Counted from the stretch's first letter, positions 1-8,664 are shown. The stretch is DNA of 58,093 bases from an uncultured Erysipelotrichaceae bacterium (GCA_902761685.1 CACWLI010000009.1:1-58093), one strand, 5' to 3'. Made by a program: numbers and translations. Notes: a model not told the origin generated them from the sequence alone.

Positions 1-1551
1 AATTGATTCTCTTACAAGTTCCATTGCTACTTTTGTAACACTTAATAAGTAATCTGCTGAATTTTCTCTTAACTGCATTAAACCAGAATATGTTTCCATG
101 TTAGCTTTTACTGAATCCCATACTCCACCTGATAACATGTTACCAGGTCCAATTCCAGCAGTTAAACTATCAATATAACCTTTCATTTGATGAGCACTTT
201 GCATATCATCTGCAAGTCCAGTAGCTAATGATTTCATTGCTTCATCTAAATCACTTATACTAGTTTTACCAACATTACCTGATACAAATGGATTTTTATA
301 TGCATTATAGAATCCCAACTCTGAATCATTTAACATATTATCAATACTTTGTCCAAGTCTTGCATTTAATCCTTCTATTTCACTTGAATTAGATGGATTA
401 AAAAGTGTACCTGCATCAGTACTTGTTAAACTTTCTTCTGCTAAATGTGCAGAAAAACCATCCATTTTATATATTGCATCAGCTATTGCATATATTGCAT
501 CTGTTTCGCTAGCTAATGTTGTTAGAATTGTATTTGTAACTCCTGAATAATAGTTGTTTGCCGAATAAAAGCTTCCCATTATTCCACCTGAAGCTCCGCT
601 TCCAGTAGCAGCAGGCATTAATTCTATTCCATTTCTTATAGTACCAAGACTATTAGCTACAAAACTCATATTTGAAGCAAGATTTCCACTACCACCTTTA
701 TATTTACTTGCAAATTCTGCTAAATCTTTACTATTGTTATATAAAGAAGTAACATCTCTTACTATTGCTTCTTCCATAAATCTTTGAGCTTCTTCAACTG
801 AAATATCTCTTATATTACCATCTGCATCTAATATTTGATATGTAATTTCTACATTTTGAGGATTTCCATTATGATCTGTATATGTAAAATTTCCTCCAAC
901 TAATTTTAAATCATAAACATTATATGTTCCAAGAGATGCTGCTATATCATCAGCTGCTCCATGATCACCTGAATGATATTTAACTAATAATACATCTACT
1001 CCACTAGCAGCTGCATTCTTTAAAGTTGGTCCATATACACTCCATGAACTATAACCTGTAGCTGTTACATCTATTATTAATGAATCGCTTAATGGTGAAA
1101 AATCATAATTAGAAGGTAATACTCCTCCACTAGTTCCAAATGGATCATTTAATATTACAGTAGTTGAAGAACCTGTTTCTCTACAATACTCTGAAGCAGC
1201 CATAATTGCATAGTTAGATGAATTACTATGACCACTAAAGTTTATTTCTAAACTATCAGCATTTGGCGATTTATCTACTATTTGTTGAGCTAATTTATAC
1301 GAATCTAGAAATTCAGCTTGTGTTTCATTAACTGGTGCAATAACAACAACATTTTTACCTTTAGCTGCTTCAAATGTTGTTTTTGTATCACCTATTCCAC
1401 CGGCACCTCTACCCGCAATATAGAAAACTGTATCTTTATCAATGCCACCCTCAGGTACTTGAATATAGTATGTTTTTCCATCAATTTCCAATATTTGTTT
1501 GCCATATCCATATTGATTACTTACTATTTGTTGATATAATTCTTCACTCAT
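1..1551 (-). CDS. Type VII-like exported protein with hydrolase-like N-terminus (partial)
   Basis: The frame is open for 517 codons and runs off the left edge, so the C-terminus is missing. The ATG is preceded by AAGGAG. Residues 1-30 resemble the N-terminus of the protein at 42255-44426 (IDGKTYYI against IDGRNYYI). Residues 40-210 look like an alpha/beta hydrolase: FSGHSNSS near residue 108 would be the nucleophile elbow, LNDP near 135 an acid, and YHSGDHGA near 191-197 a histidine. After residue 250 it becomes helical and Ser/Gly-rich, with a WDSVKANME segment recalling WXG motifs. There is no signal peptide. I infer a T7SS-type substrate; catalytic activity is unproven and the family is not recognised with certainty. 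Confidence 0.6.
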   Translation of the reverse strand, partial: MSEELYQQIVSNQYGYGKQILEIDGKTYYIQVPEGGIDKDTVFYIAGRGAGGIGDTKTTFEAAKGKNVVVIAPVNETQAEFLDSYKLAQQIVDKSPNADSLEINFSGHSNSSNYAIMAASEYCRETGSSTTVILNDPFGTSGGVLPSNYDFSPLSDSLIIDVTATGYSSWSVYGPTLKNAAASGVDVLLVKYHSGDHGAADDIAASLGTYNVYDLKLVGGNFTYTDHNGNPQNVEITYQILDADGNIRDISVEEAQRFMEEAIVRDVTSLYNNSKDLAEFASKYKGGSGNLASNMSFVANSLGTIRNGIELMPAATGSGASGGIMGSFYSANNYYSGVTNTILTTLASETDAIYAIADAIYKMDGFSAHLAEESLTSTDAGTLFNPSNSSEIEGLNARLGQSIDNMLNDSELGFYNAYKNPFVSGNVGKTSISDLDEAMKSLATGLADDMQSAHQMKGYIDSLTAGIGPGNMLSGGVWDSVKANMETYSGLMQLRENSADYLLSVTKVAMELVRESI

Positions 1552-1580
1552 AATTTAACTCCTTATTATCTATATTAATT

Positions 1581-1586
1581 ATTATA
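1581..1586 (-). promoter_or_regulatory. -10 element of the edge gene
   Basis: TATAAT on the minus strand lies about 30 bases upstream of the ATG at 1551. The -35 position (about 1604-1609) is a poor match, so only the -10 is convincing. Confidence 0.45.
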
Positions 1587-1619
1587 CTAATTTATTTAAT
1601 TAAAATAAAGAGTTTTTTA

Positions 1620-1646
1620 TAAAATAAAAAAAGTAGCATAGCTACT
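1620..1646 (-). terminator. Intrinsic terminator after yqeY
   Basis: Stem AGTAGC/GCTACT with a TAT loop, followed on the minus strand by a run of seven T. It overlaps the yqeY stop codon. Confidence 0.8.
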
Positions 1647-2094
1647 AATTTAATTTTTCTTTTACAATAGTATTAACAAGTTTCATATCAGCTTTACCAT
1701 TGACAAGTGGTTTTAATTCTTTCATAATACTACCCATATCCTTCATAGATGTAGGTTTAACTTTATCAAATACTTCATCAATTACTTTTCTTAAATCTTC
1801 TTCACTTAACTGTTCAGGAAGATAAGTACTTAATAACTCTATTTCTTTATTTAAACCATCAACTAAATCTTGTCTATTTCCAGCTTTAAATTGTTCAATA
1901 CTTTCTTTATGAGTTTTAACTTGTTTACTGACAACTTCAATAACTACATCATCATTAGCTTCATGTCTTTCCATTTTATTATCTATAAGATATTTATCAA
2001 CAGCAGACTTAAGTAATCTTAATGTACTTACTTTATCTTTATCTTTTGCTTTCATAGCTTCAATCATATCTTTAGATATTTTGTCATATAACAT
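1645..2094 (-). CDS. yqeY: GatB/YqeY domain-containing protein
   Basis: 149 residues, the normal length of the stand-alone YqeY family, which resembles the tail domain of the amidotransferase subunit GatB. The start LYDKISKDMIEAMKAKDK, the central LSTYLPEQLSEEDL and the end MGSIMKELKPLVNGKADM are family hallmarks. The start is preceded by AAGGAGTGG. It follows rpsU by 19 bases in the same direction, a pairing common in Bacilli, so the two probably share a transcript ending at the terminator at 1620. The biochemical role is unknown; the family is thought to bind tRNA or assist amidotransferases. Confidence 0.9.
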   Translation of the reverse strand: MLYDKISKDMIEAMKAKDKDKVSTLRLLKSAVDKYLIDNKMERHEANDDVVIEVVSKQVKTHKESIEQFKAGNRQDLVDGLNKEIELLSTYLPEQLSEEDLRKVIDEVFDKVKPTSMKDMGSIMKELKPLVNGKADMKLVNTIVKEKLN

Positions 2095-2113
2095 GTTCTA
2101 CCACTCCTTAATA

Positions 2114-2308
2114 TTAATAATTTTTGCTTTTATTATGTTTTTTAGCATTTCTGATAGCTTCTTTTTTAGCTTCTCTTCTTACGATGCCTGGTTTAGAGTA
2201 TTCTCTTCTTTTCTTCATTTCAGTAGGGACTCCGCTTCTTTGGACTTTCATCTTAAAACGTTTTAATGCACCCTCAACATTTCCGTCTTTAACTTCTACG
2301 TGTGTCAT
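2114..2308 (-). CDS. rpsU: 30S ribosomal protein S21
   Basis: 64 residues, highly basic, with the S21 pattern VEGALKRFKMKVQRSGV followed by EMKKRREYSKPG and a lysine/arginine-rich tail. S21 is a late-assembling protein of the 30S platform near the anti-Shine-Dalgarno region. The start is set by GGGAGGGAAGAAAT-ATG. First gene of the rpsU-yqeY unit, transcribed away from the divergent serpin gene at 2436. Confidence 0.96.
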   Translation of the reverse strand: MTHVEVKDGNVEGALKRFKMKVQRSGVPTEMKKRREYSKPGIVRREAKKEAIRNAKKHNKSKNY

Positions 2309-2435
2309 ATTTCTTCCCTCCCTTCATGACTATAAATGATTATATTACAAATAATGTCGAATTTCAAGTAAATATTGTCTAAAAAATTAGTTTTTTAGTA
2401 AATTTATGATACACTTAAGATAAGGAGTTGATAAT

Positions 2436-3689
2436 ATGAATAAAAAAAATGTTTTAATGATTGCTATTTTATTATTACTTACAATAATAGTTGTTTTATT
2501 AGTTTTTAAGAATTTTAAAGATAACAACAATGAACAAACATATCACTATGATGGAGCACTTGATTTTGACTTTAAAATGATTCAAGAAGTTAACAAAGGA
2601 TACAAAGATAATTATTTAATTAGTCCTTTATCTATTGCATATGCATTAAATATGGTTAATGAAGGAAGTAATGGACAAACTAAAGAGCAAATAAATAATT
2701 TATTAGGAAATTATAAAATTAATACTATTAAGAATATAAAAAATAAAATTAATATTGCTAATGGATTATTTATTAATAATAATAGAAAAGATATTATTAA
2801 TGATGACTTTGTTAATACTATTAAAACTAAATATGAAGCAGATACTATATATGATGAGTTTACTAGTCCTAAAGTAATAAATGACTGGGTTAGTGAAAAA
2901 ACATATAATATGATTCCAGAATTAATGGATGATTTAGATAGTGAGTTATTAATGATTATAGCAAATACAATTGCTATTGATGTTGAATGGAGAAATACAT
3001 TCTTATGTAAAAATACAAAAGAAGAAAAATTTTATAAAAATGATGAAACAATTAATACACCAATGATGTATACAAATGAAGATGTAGAATACATTGAAAA
3101 TAAAAATGCTAAAGGAATAATAAAAAAGTATCGTACTTATTTTCCTAATGATGATGAAACAATTAATGATATAAATGATGGAGTTTCACTAGAATATATT
3201 GCTATTTTACCTAATGATGATTTAGATAGTTATATTAATAATTTTAATAGAAATGAATTAAATGATTTACTAGAATCTAAAAATAATTATTCTAATTATG
3301 ATGTAAATTTAAAATTACCAAAATATACATATGATTTTGATTATGATAAGTTTAAAAAGGATTTAATGAATCTTGGAATGGTTGATGCATTTACTCCATA
3401 TAAAGCAGACCTAAGTAATATAGCAGATAATTTATATATAAGTGAAGCTATTCATAAAACACATATAGAATTATCTGAAAATGGTACTAAAGCTGCTGCT
3501 GTAACAGCATTTGCTATAAAAGCTAATTCAGCATTTGAACAAAAGAAAGAAATTGATATTACATTTAATAAACCATTTATATATATTATTAAAGAAACAA
3601 ATAATGATAATATTTGGTTCTTTGGAAAAGTAACTACTCCAATGAAATGGGAAGATAATTCATCTTGTGAAACTAATTATGAGGGATAA
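2436..3689 (+). CDS. Membrane-anchored serpin (serine protease inhibitor family)
   Basis: 417 residues. Residues 6-26 are one hydrophobic segment with no lipobox cysteine, so the protein is probably a signal-anchored extracellular serpin. Family landmarks: LISPLSIAYALNMV near residue 62, the hinge ENGTKAAAVTA near 350, and the C-terminal FNKPFIYIIKE and FFGKV strands. The reactive loop between hinge and FNKPF is about five residues longer than in alpha-1-antitrypsin, so P1 cannot be assigned with confidence; candidates lie in AIKANSAF. The small-residue hinge is typical of inhibitory serpins. AAGGAG precedes the ATG. It is followed five bases later by hpt. Target proteases are unknown. Confidence 0.9.
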   Translation: MNKKNVLMIAILLLLTIIVVLLVFKNFKDNNNEQTYHYDGALDFDFKMIQEVNKGYKDNYLISPLSIAYALNMVNEGSNGQTKEQINNLLGNYKINTIKNIKNKINIANGLFINNNRKDIINDDFVNTIKTKYEADTIYDEFTSPKVINDWVSEKTYNMIPELMDDLDSELLMIIANTIAIDVEWRNTFLCKNTKEEKFYKNDETINTPMMYTNEDVEYIENKNAKGIIKKYRTYFPNDDETINDINDGVSLEYIAILPNDDLDSYINNFNRNELNDLLESKNNYSNYDVNLKLPKYTYDFDYDKFKKDLMNLGMVDAFTPYKADLSNIADNLYISEAIHKTHIELSENGTKAAAVTAFAIKANSAFEQKKEIDITFNKPFIYIIKETNNDNIWFFGKVTTPMKWEDNSSCETNYEG

Positions 3690-3694
3690 AAAAT

Positions 3695-4261
3695 ATGTTA
3701 AAAACATTTATTGATGAAAAAACTTTAAATAAAAGAATTAAAGAATTAGCTAAACAAATAGAAAATGATTATAAAAATGAAGAAATAACATTTATATGTA
3801 TTTTAAAAGGTTCTATATATTTTATGACAGATTTAACTAAAAGAATTAAAAATGAAGCAAAAATAGAATTTATGAGAATATCAAGTTATGGAAGTGGAAC
3901 TCAAAGTTCTGGTGAAATACAATTAAAACTTGATTTAAGTGTATCAATTGAAAATAAAAATGTAATTGTTATTGAAGATATAATTGACTCAGGTAGAACT
4001 TTATCTTATTTATTAAAATATTTAAAAATTAAGAAACCAAAAAGTTTAAGATTATGTACCCTACTTGATAAACCTGATAGAAGAATTGTTAAAGATGTAA
4101 AAGTAGATTATGTAGGTTTTACTATTCCAGACTATTTTGTAGTTGGTTATGGTCTTGATTTAGATGAGCAATATAGAAATTTACCATGTATAAAATGTTT
4201 TATAAAAACAAAAGAAGAATATAATGAATTATTAGAATTTAAAAAAGAATTACTTAAATAG
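3695..4261 (+). CDS. hpt: Hypoxanthine phosphoribosyltransferase
   Basis: 188 residues. The PRPP-binding signature VIVIEDIIDSGRTL is intact, and FICILKGSIYFMTDL is the usual N-terminal strand and loop of bacterial HPRT. The enzyme converts hypoxanthine or guanine plus PRPP to IMP or GMP (purine salvage). The start is five bases after the serpin stop, with GAGGG inside the end of the serpin gene acting as ribosome binding site, so the two are co-transcribed. In many Bacilli hpt sits between tilS and ftsH; here that context is absent. Confidence 0.95.
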   Translation: MLKTFIDEKTLNKRIKELAKQIENDYKNEEITFICILKGSIYFMTDLTKRIKNEAKIEFMRISSYGSGTQSSGEIQLKLDLSVSIENKNVIVIEDIIDSGRTLSYLLKYLKIKKPKSLRLCTLLDKPDRRIVKDVKVDYVGFTIPDYFVVGYGLDLDEQYRNLPCIKCFIKTKEEYNELLEFKKELLK

Positions 4262-4277
4262 TAATTCTTTTATTTTA
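4245..4277 (+). terminator. Intrinsic terminator after hpt
   Basis: AAGAATTACT pairs with AGTAATTCTT, followed by TTTATTTT on the plus strand. The hairpin overlaps the hpt stop and ends the serpin-hpt unit. Confidence 0.75.
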
Positions 4278-4626
4278 AAACTAATTTAGGTCCATATAAT
4301 TCTTCATTTGTTTGTTCCATTAATTCATTCATCATTTCTGTATAAGCAAAAGAAGGATGTGTTTCTGAATAATTAATAGCATAGAATAACCATTGCCATT
4401 CATCAAATAAATCTTTATTACGACTTTCTAACATATTTAGTTTTCTATGAGAACTTTTAGTTAATAAAGCTCCATTTTCAACAGTTGTTTCACTATCTTT
4501 TCTTTTTACTATATGATGATATGTAAGTGGATTTTTCTTAGTAATTGGAGAACCCATCCAGTCAAATCCATTTGGCGTATAAATATCTATCATTTTCTTG
4601 ATAGTTTCTTGTTCCAAATTATTCAT
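4270..4626 (-). CDS. Small HNH-like protein
   Basis: 118 residues using the ATG at 4626, which has AAGGGAGGT at ideal distance; a longer frame from 4698 would overlap the tsf terminator and lacks a site. The pattern LTYHHIVKRKD, then NGALL, then SSHRKLN gives the H...N...H spacing of an HNH/beta-beta-alpha-metal nuclease core (about residues 36-68). The C-terminal half is acidic and helical. Such short HNH proteins occur as orphan host genes and in phage; nothing else phage-like flanks this one. Nuclease activity is an inference from the motif. Confidence 0.6.
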   Translation of the reverse strand: MNNLEQETIKKMIDIYTPNGFDWMGSPITKKNPLTYHHIVKRKDSETTVENGALLTKSSHRKLNMLESRNKDLFDEWQWLFYAINYSETHPSFAYTEMMNELMEQTNEELYGPKLVLK

Positions 4627-4687
4627 AATACCTCCCTTCAAAGTAAGATGTATTATATCATAAAATAAATCAAAAATCAAATTATAT

Positions 4688-4716
4688 AAAAAAAACATTT
4701 CAAATGAAATGTTTTT
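4688..4716 (-). terminator. Intrinsic terminator after tsf
   Basis: AAACATTTCA/TGAAATGTTT stem followed on the minus strand by a run of T. Ends the rpsB-tsf operon. Confidence 0.8.
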
Positions 4717-4718
4717 AA

Positions 4719-5591
4719 TTACTTAATTTGACTCATTACTTCTTCAGCAAAGTTATCATTTCTTTTTTCCATACCTTCGCCTACTTCATATTTAACAAGT
4801 TTAACAAGTTTAGAGTTATTATTTTCTAAATATGATTTAACATTCATACTAGAATCTTTAATAAATGCTTGTTCTTCTAAAACTGTTTCTTCATAAAATT
4901 TTCTAATTCTACCTTCAACAATTTTATCAGCAAATTCAGGTTTTTTACCTTCATTTATTACTTGTTCTTTAATAATTTCTTTTTCATGTTCTAAGTCAGC
5001 TGATGGAACACTTTCAATTGTAGTATAAAGTGGTCTCATAGCTGCAGCTTGCATAGCAACATCACGGGCTACGTCTTCATTAGATCCTTCAATTACTGTT
5101 AGAGATGCTATTTTTCCACCCATATGTAGATAAGCACCAAATACTTCAGAATCATTTTTAGAAACTTTTTCAAATCTTCTTAAACTAATTTTTTCTCCTA
5201 TTTTAGCTGTAGCATTTACAATTAAATCATTAACAGTTTCACCATTAACATCAAGTGCAAGTGCAGAATCCATATCTTTAGCATCACTATTTAAAATAGC
5301 ATTACCAATCTTATCTAATAATTCTTTAAATTCAGCATTTTTAGCAACAAAATCAGTTTCAGAGTTTAATTCTAAAACAACTGCATCATTATTATTAACA
5401 TAAATATTAGCAAGTCCTTCTGCAGCAATTCTTTCAGCTTTTTTAGCAGCTTTTGAAATACCTTTTTCTCTTAAATAATCGATTGCTTTGTCCATGTCTC
5501 CATTACTTTCAACAAGTGCTTTTTTGCAATCCATCATTCCAGCTCCAGTTCTTTCTCTTAAGTCTTTTACCATACTAGCACTAATTTCCAT
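4719..5591 (-). CDS. tsf: Translation elongation factor Ts
   Basis: 290 residues. The N-terminal UBA-like region has VKDLRERTGAGMMDCKKAL and the TDFVAKN motif (around residue 80) that contacts EF-Tu. EF-Ts catalyses GDP release from EF-Tu in the cytoplasm. AGGAGG precedes the ATG. It lies 10 bases downstream of rpsB in the classical rpsB-tsf operon and is followed by a strong terminator. Confidence 0.97.
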   Translation of the reverse strand: MEISASMVKDLRERTGAGMMDCKKALVESNGDMDKAIDYLREKGISKAAKKAERIAAEGLANIYVNNNDAVVLELNSETDFVAKNAEFKELLDKIGNAILNSDAKDMDSALALDVNGETVNDLIVNATAKIGEKISLRRFEKVSKNDSEVFGAYLHMGGKIASLTVIEGSNEDVARDVAMQAAAMRPLYTTIESVPSADLEHEKEIIKEQVINEGKKPEFADKIVEGRIRKFYEETVLEEQAFIKDSSMNVKSYLENNNSKLVKLVKYEVGEGMEKRNDNFAEEVMSQIK

Positions 5592-5601
5592 AATTTTCCT
5601 C

Positions 5602-6552
5602 CTAATTTAATGATGAAATTAATTCATCTTTTTTCATAGTTGAATATCCAGAAATACCTTTTTCTTTAGCAATTTTCTTAAGTTCAGCAACTGTCATAGA
5701 ACTATAATCTACTTTTTCAGCTTTTTTAGTTTTTTCTGCTTTTTTAGTTTCTTTTTTAGCAGGTTTTTCTTCTTCAGCAAAGTCATCAAATTCAACTACT
5801 TTAGTTTCAACTTTAATTTCTTTTGTTTCTTTGTGAGCATTTTCATCTTCTGTTACATAATCAACAGTTGGAAGACCATTAGCTTCACAAACGGCATTAG
5901 CTAAAACTCCTAATACAACTTTAACGCTTCTTACAGCATCATCATTTGCAGGAATTGCGAAATCTACATCATCTGGATCACAGTTAGTATCAACAATTCC
6001 AAATACTGGAATATGTAATCTTCTAGCTTCACGAATAGCATTAATTTCTACTCTTGGATCTACAACGATAATAGCTTTAGGTAATTGTTCCATACCTCTA
6101 ATACCGCAAAGTAGTTTATTTAATCTTTCATATTCTTTTTGAATCTTTGCAACTTCTTTTTTAGGAAGTAATTCAAATTTTCCAGATTCTTCCATCTTTT
6201 CGATTTGAACTAATCTTTTAACTCTTTCTCTAATTGTTCTAAAATTAGTTAAAGTTCCTCCTAACCATCTTTCAGTTACATAAAAACTATTACATCTTGT
6301 TGCTTCTTCGATACTAGCTTCTTTAGCTTGTTTCTTAGTACCAACAAATAGAACCTTACCACCATTTTCACATGCTTTAAGAATTTCAGCGTAAGCTTCT
6401 TCTATTTTTTCAACAGTTTTTTGTAAATCAATAATATGAATATCGTCTCTTGTAGTAAAGATGAATTCTTTCATTTTAGGATTCCATCTTTTAGCTTGAT
6501 GTCCAAAGTGTACACCTGCTTCTAATAAATAACTTTTTGCAATAACTGCCAT
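5602..6552 (-). CDS. rpsB: 30S ribosomal protein S2 with Rho_N-like C-terminal extension
   Basis: 316 residues. The S2 core spans residues 1-235: [46 protein letters not shown]. The remaining 80 residues are an extension: an acidic stretch, a lysine-rich linker ([17 protein letters not shown]), then [19 protein letters not shown] and KKDELISSL, which match the SAP/Rho_N helix-extended-loop-helix fold. Typical Bacilli S2 is about 230-260 residues. S2 joins the 30S subunit late and contacts S1; the extension could add nucleic acid binding. AGGAGTG precedes the ATG. Confidence 0.95.
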   Translation of the reverse strand: MAVIAKSYLLEAGVHFGHQAKRWNPKMKEFIFTTRDDIHIIDLQKTVEKIEEAYAEILKACENGGKVLFVGTKKQAKEASIEEATRCNSFYVTERWLGGTLTNFRTIRERVKRLVQIEKMEESGKFELLPKKEVAKIQKEYERLNKLLCGIRGMEQLPKAIIVVDPRVEINAIREARRLHIPVFGIVDTNCDPDDVDFAIPANDDAVRSVKVVLGVLANAVCEANGLPTVDYVTEDENAHKETKEIKVETKVVEFDDFAEEEKPAKKETKKAEKTKKAEKVDYSSMTVAELKKIAKEKGISGYSTMKKDELISSLN

Positions 6553-6596
6553 TTTTCTTCACTCCTTTCGTTAATTCTTCTGCTTATCTTTAAATC

Positions 6597-6637
6597 AATA
6601 TTCACTTAAATTCTATTAATTTAAGCACTAGAATATT
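6597..6637 (-). promoter_or_regulatory. Two-tiered hairpin in the rpsB 5' leader
   Basis: On the minus strand AATATTC pairs with GAATATT (outer stem) and CTTAAAT with ATTTAAG (inner stem), separated by an asymmetric internal loop TAGTG against T. It lies 45-85 bases upstream of rpsB. Ribosomal protein S2 represses its own leader in some bacteria, so this is a candidate autoregulatory site, but I do not recognise a specific Rfam family. Confidence 0.45.
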
Positions 6638-6692
6638 AAATCAATAAGCATGTTTTTTTCTTAAAGCCAACTTATTTTAACATAAATTTTAT

Positions 6693-6733
6693 AAAAAAAA
6701 AAGATATTTCTTTAAATTATGCAAGAAATATCA
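6693..6733 (-). terminator. Intrinsic terminator overlapping the end of the 6712 gene
   Basis: GATATTTCT/AGAAATATC stem, followed on the minus strand by ten T. The stop codon lies in the loop. Confidence 0.75.
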
Positions 6734-7101
6734 AATCCTAATATACTACCTATTATTCTAGCTAAACTAGGTAACATAAATATAACTGCAAGTACTATTC
6801 CCATTGATACAAGCTTCTTACTTGCTTTTTTAAGAGCATCAGCATCTTTATTCATAACAGCGGGTAAAAGTGTTAACATACCACTTACTATTGCTATAAT
6901 AGCACCTGCTATCATAACTAGATTAATTCCTGCTTTTAATACTTTAGTTAAATTAGGACCTAATAGTTCAGAACAAGTCATTTGTTTGTCTGTTATATCT
7001 ATATTTGGAGCATCAATACTACTAGAATATGCTTGTACTCTTACAGTTCCAAAAAATAAAATAATTGTTATTAAACTTATTATTATGATATATTTTTTCA
7101 T
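6712..7101 (-). CDS. VirB2/pilin-like two-helix membrane protein
   Basis: 129 residues: a signal peptide (1-24), a short polar region with a conserved MTCSELLGPNLTKVLKAGIN, a first hydrophobic helix, the charged loop NKDADALKKASKKLVSM, a second hydrophobic helix and a terminal DISC. The same 95-residue domain ends the next gene (7145-8008) at roughly 75% identity by eye, and a looser version starts the M23 protein at 17650. Signal peptide plus two helices joined by a small charged loop resembles VirB2/TrbC pilins, but no conjugation ATPase or channel gene is in the window. Function unknown. Confidence 0.6.
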   Translation of the reverse strand: MKKYIIIISLITIILFFGTVRVQAYSSSIDAPNIDITDKQMTCSELLGPNLTKVLKAGINLVMIAGAIIAIVSGMLTLLPAVMNKDADALKKASKKLVSMGIVLAVIFMLPSLARIIGSILGFDISCII

Positions 7102-7112
7102 ACTTCACCTCA

Positions 7113-7142
7113 TAAAAAAAGTATGAATATTATATCATACTT
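7113..7142 (-). terminator. Intrinsic terminator after the 7145 gene
   Basis: AAGTATGA/TCATACTT stem followed on the minus strand by seven T. It lies between the two VirB2-like paralogs, so the 7145 transcript largely ends here and the 6712 gene may depend on readthrough or its own promoter. Confidence 0.7.
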
Positions 7143-7144
7143 AA

Positions 7145-8008
7145 TTAAACAATACAAGAAATATCAAATCCAAGTAAATCACCTATTATTCTAAGTAAAC
7201 TTGGTAATAAGAATATAACTGCTAATATAACTGCCATTGACACAAGCTTCTTACTTGCTTTTTTAAGACCATCAGCATCTTTACTCATAACAGCAGGAAT
7301 TAAAGTAACCATTCCATTTAGTATTGCTATTATTGCTCCAGCAATTTGAATAACATTTATACCAGCATGTACTACTTTTGTTAAATTTGGTCCAAGTAAA
7401 TCAGAACAAGACATTTGACTATCACTTAAATCTAAACTTGGAGTTGAAATTGATGATCCACCCCCATTTCCACCATTATCTACTGTTGTAGAACCAGATG
7501 ATACTTTAGAAGTTGATACATCAGATGAATCATTTGATACAACAACTTTATTATTGCTTGAATTCATTCCAATATATTTAGGACATCCTCCGCTCTCTGA
7601 ATTATCCCATCCTTTGTGAGTAAATGCTCTTCTAGCAGAGTTACCAGCATCAAAAGCTATAAAATCATTTAAAGTAAGTTCACATTTACCAGAACTAGAA
7701 TTATAAATATATGACTGAATGTAATAACCTTGTCCACCACCTGAACCACTACAATCAGTATTATTATCACACTTATAGCATGCTATAAAAGCAGTATTTC
7801 CATTTTTATCTTTTGCTTCATAACCTTTAGTTATTCCAACATTAGCACAAGAATATGATGTAAACATATTTCCCCATACTTTAGTATCACATTTTGTAGC
7901 TCCAAAACTAGCAGCATTTTTTTGACTACAAGCATCACTTGCTGCATTTACGTTAATAAATAAAATACTTAATAAAATAACAAATAAAATTTTATATAGA
8001 CGATTCAT
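7145..8008 (-). CDS. Cys-rich exported protein with VirB2-like C-terminal domain
   Basis: 287 residues. Signal peptide at 1-22 ending AASDA; a cysteine-rich segment (about 25-130, roughly nine Cys including CYKCDNNTDC) that probably forms disulfides outside the cell; a Ser/Val/Gly linker (160-190); then a 95-residue domain nearly identical to the 6712 protein, including MSCSDLLGPNLTKVVHAGIN and SKDADGLKKASKKLVSM. It appears to be a paralog of its neighbour with an added extracellular module. No weight can be put on a named function; surface display on an oligomeric membrane base is one possibility. Confidence 0.55.
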   Translation of the reverse strand: MNRLYKILFVILLSILFINVNAASDACSQKNAASFGATKCDTKVWGNMFTSYSCANVGITKGYEAKDKNGNTAFIACYKCDNNTDCSGSGGGQGYYIQSYIYNSSSGKCELTLNDFIAFDAGNSARRAFTHKGWDNSESGGCPKYIGMNSSNNKVVVSNDSSDVSTSKVSSGSTTVDNGGNGGGSSISTPSLDLSDSQMSCSDLLGPNLTKVVHAGINVIQIAGAIIAILNGMVTLIPAVMSKDADGLKKASKKLVSMAVILAVIFLLPSLLRIIGDLLGFDISCIV

Positions 8009-8135
8009 ATAACTTTCCTACTTTCTATAAATAATAATAACATAAAAAAAATAAAATAAAAACATACTTTACAATAAATTTTGCTTAATAATAGAATTTT
8101 TATATTAAATATAGTATAATGTTATTGGTGATTTT

Positions 8136-8663
8136 ATGAATAACACCTCATATAAAAACAGAGGAATGTTTCTTGAAAATATAATTAATGAATCAAATAC
8201 ATATTATAATAGTATAGATAAATCACTAATATATAAGAAACCTACTCCTATTAAAGTACTAAATGTTAGTTATCCAAGTAATAAATCACATCTAATTGAT
8301 AAAGCTGTATATTCTAGTATATCTACTCTAGATTATAATGGAATATATAGAGGTAAATATATTGAATTTGATGCTAAAGAATGTCATAGTAAAACTTCTT
8401 TTCCTCTATCAAATGTTAAAGATCATCAATTAGAACATATTAAAAAAGTAATATTACATAAAGGAATTGTGTTTTTAATAATATTTATGAATAATAATTT
8501 TTATTTACTTAAAGGTGAAGATATTATTGATTTTATTAATACACATGATAGAAAATCTATAGAATTTGAATATTTAGAAACTAAAGGTTATAAAATACAA
8601 GAAAGTTATTTACCTAGACTAAAATATTTAGATGCTGTAGATGAAGCTTATTTTAAGGAGTAA
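8136..8663 (+). CDS. recU: Holliday junction resolvase RecU
   Basis: 175 residues. The nuclease core has YRGKYIEFDAKECHSKTSF (about 69-88), matching the E-x-K motif of RecU, and FPLSNVKDHQLEHIK after it; the N-terminus NRGMFLENIINESNTYY is also typical. RecU resolves Holliday junctions in recombination and chromosome segregation. A TATAAT lies about 25 bases upstream. Immediately followed by ponA, as in Bacillus subtilis. Confidence 0.93.
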   Translation: MNNTSYKNRGMFLENIINESNTYYNSIDKSLIYKKPTPIKVLNVSYPSNKSHLIDKAVYSSISTLDYNGIYRGKYIEFDAKECHSKTSFPLSNVKDHQLEHIKKVILHKGIVFLIIFMNNNFYLLKGEDIIDFINTHDRKSIEFEYLETKGYKIQESYLPRLKYLDAVDEAYFKE

Positions 8664-8664
8664 C

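Noticed and set aside
1318..1539. Cys/Phe-rich plus-strand frame
   Set aside because: Antisense of the edge gene, no family resemblance.
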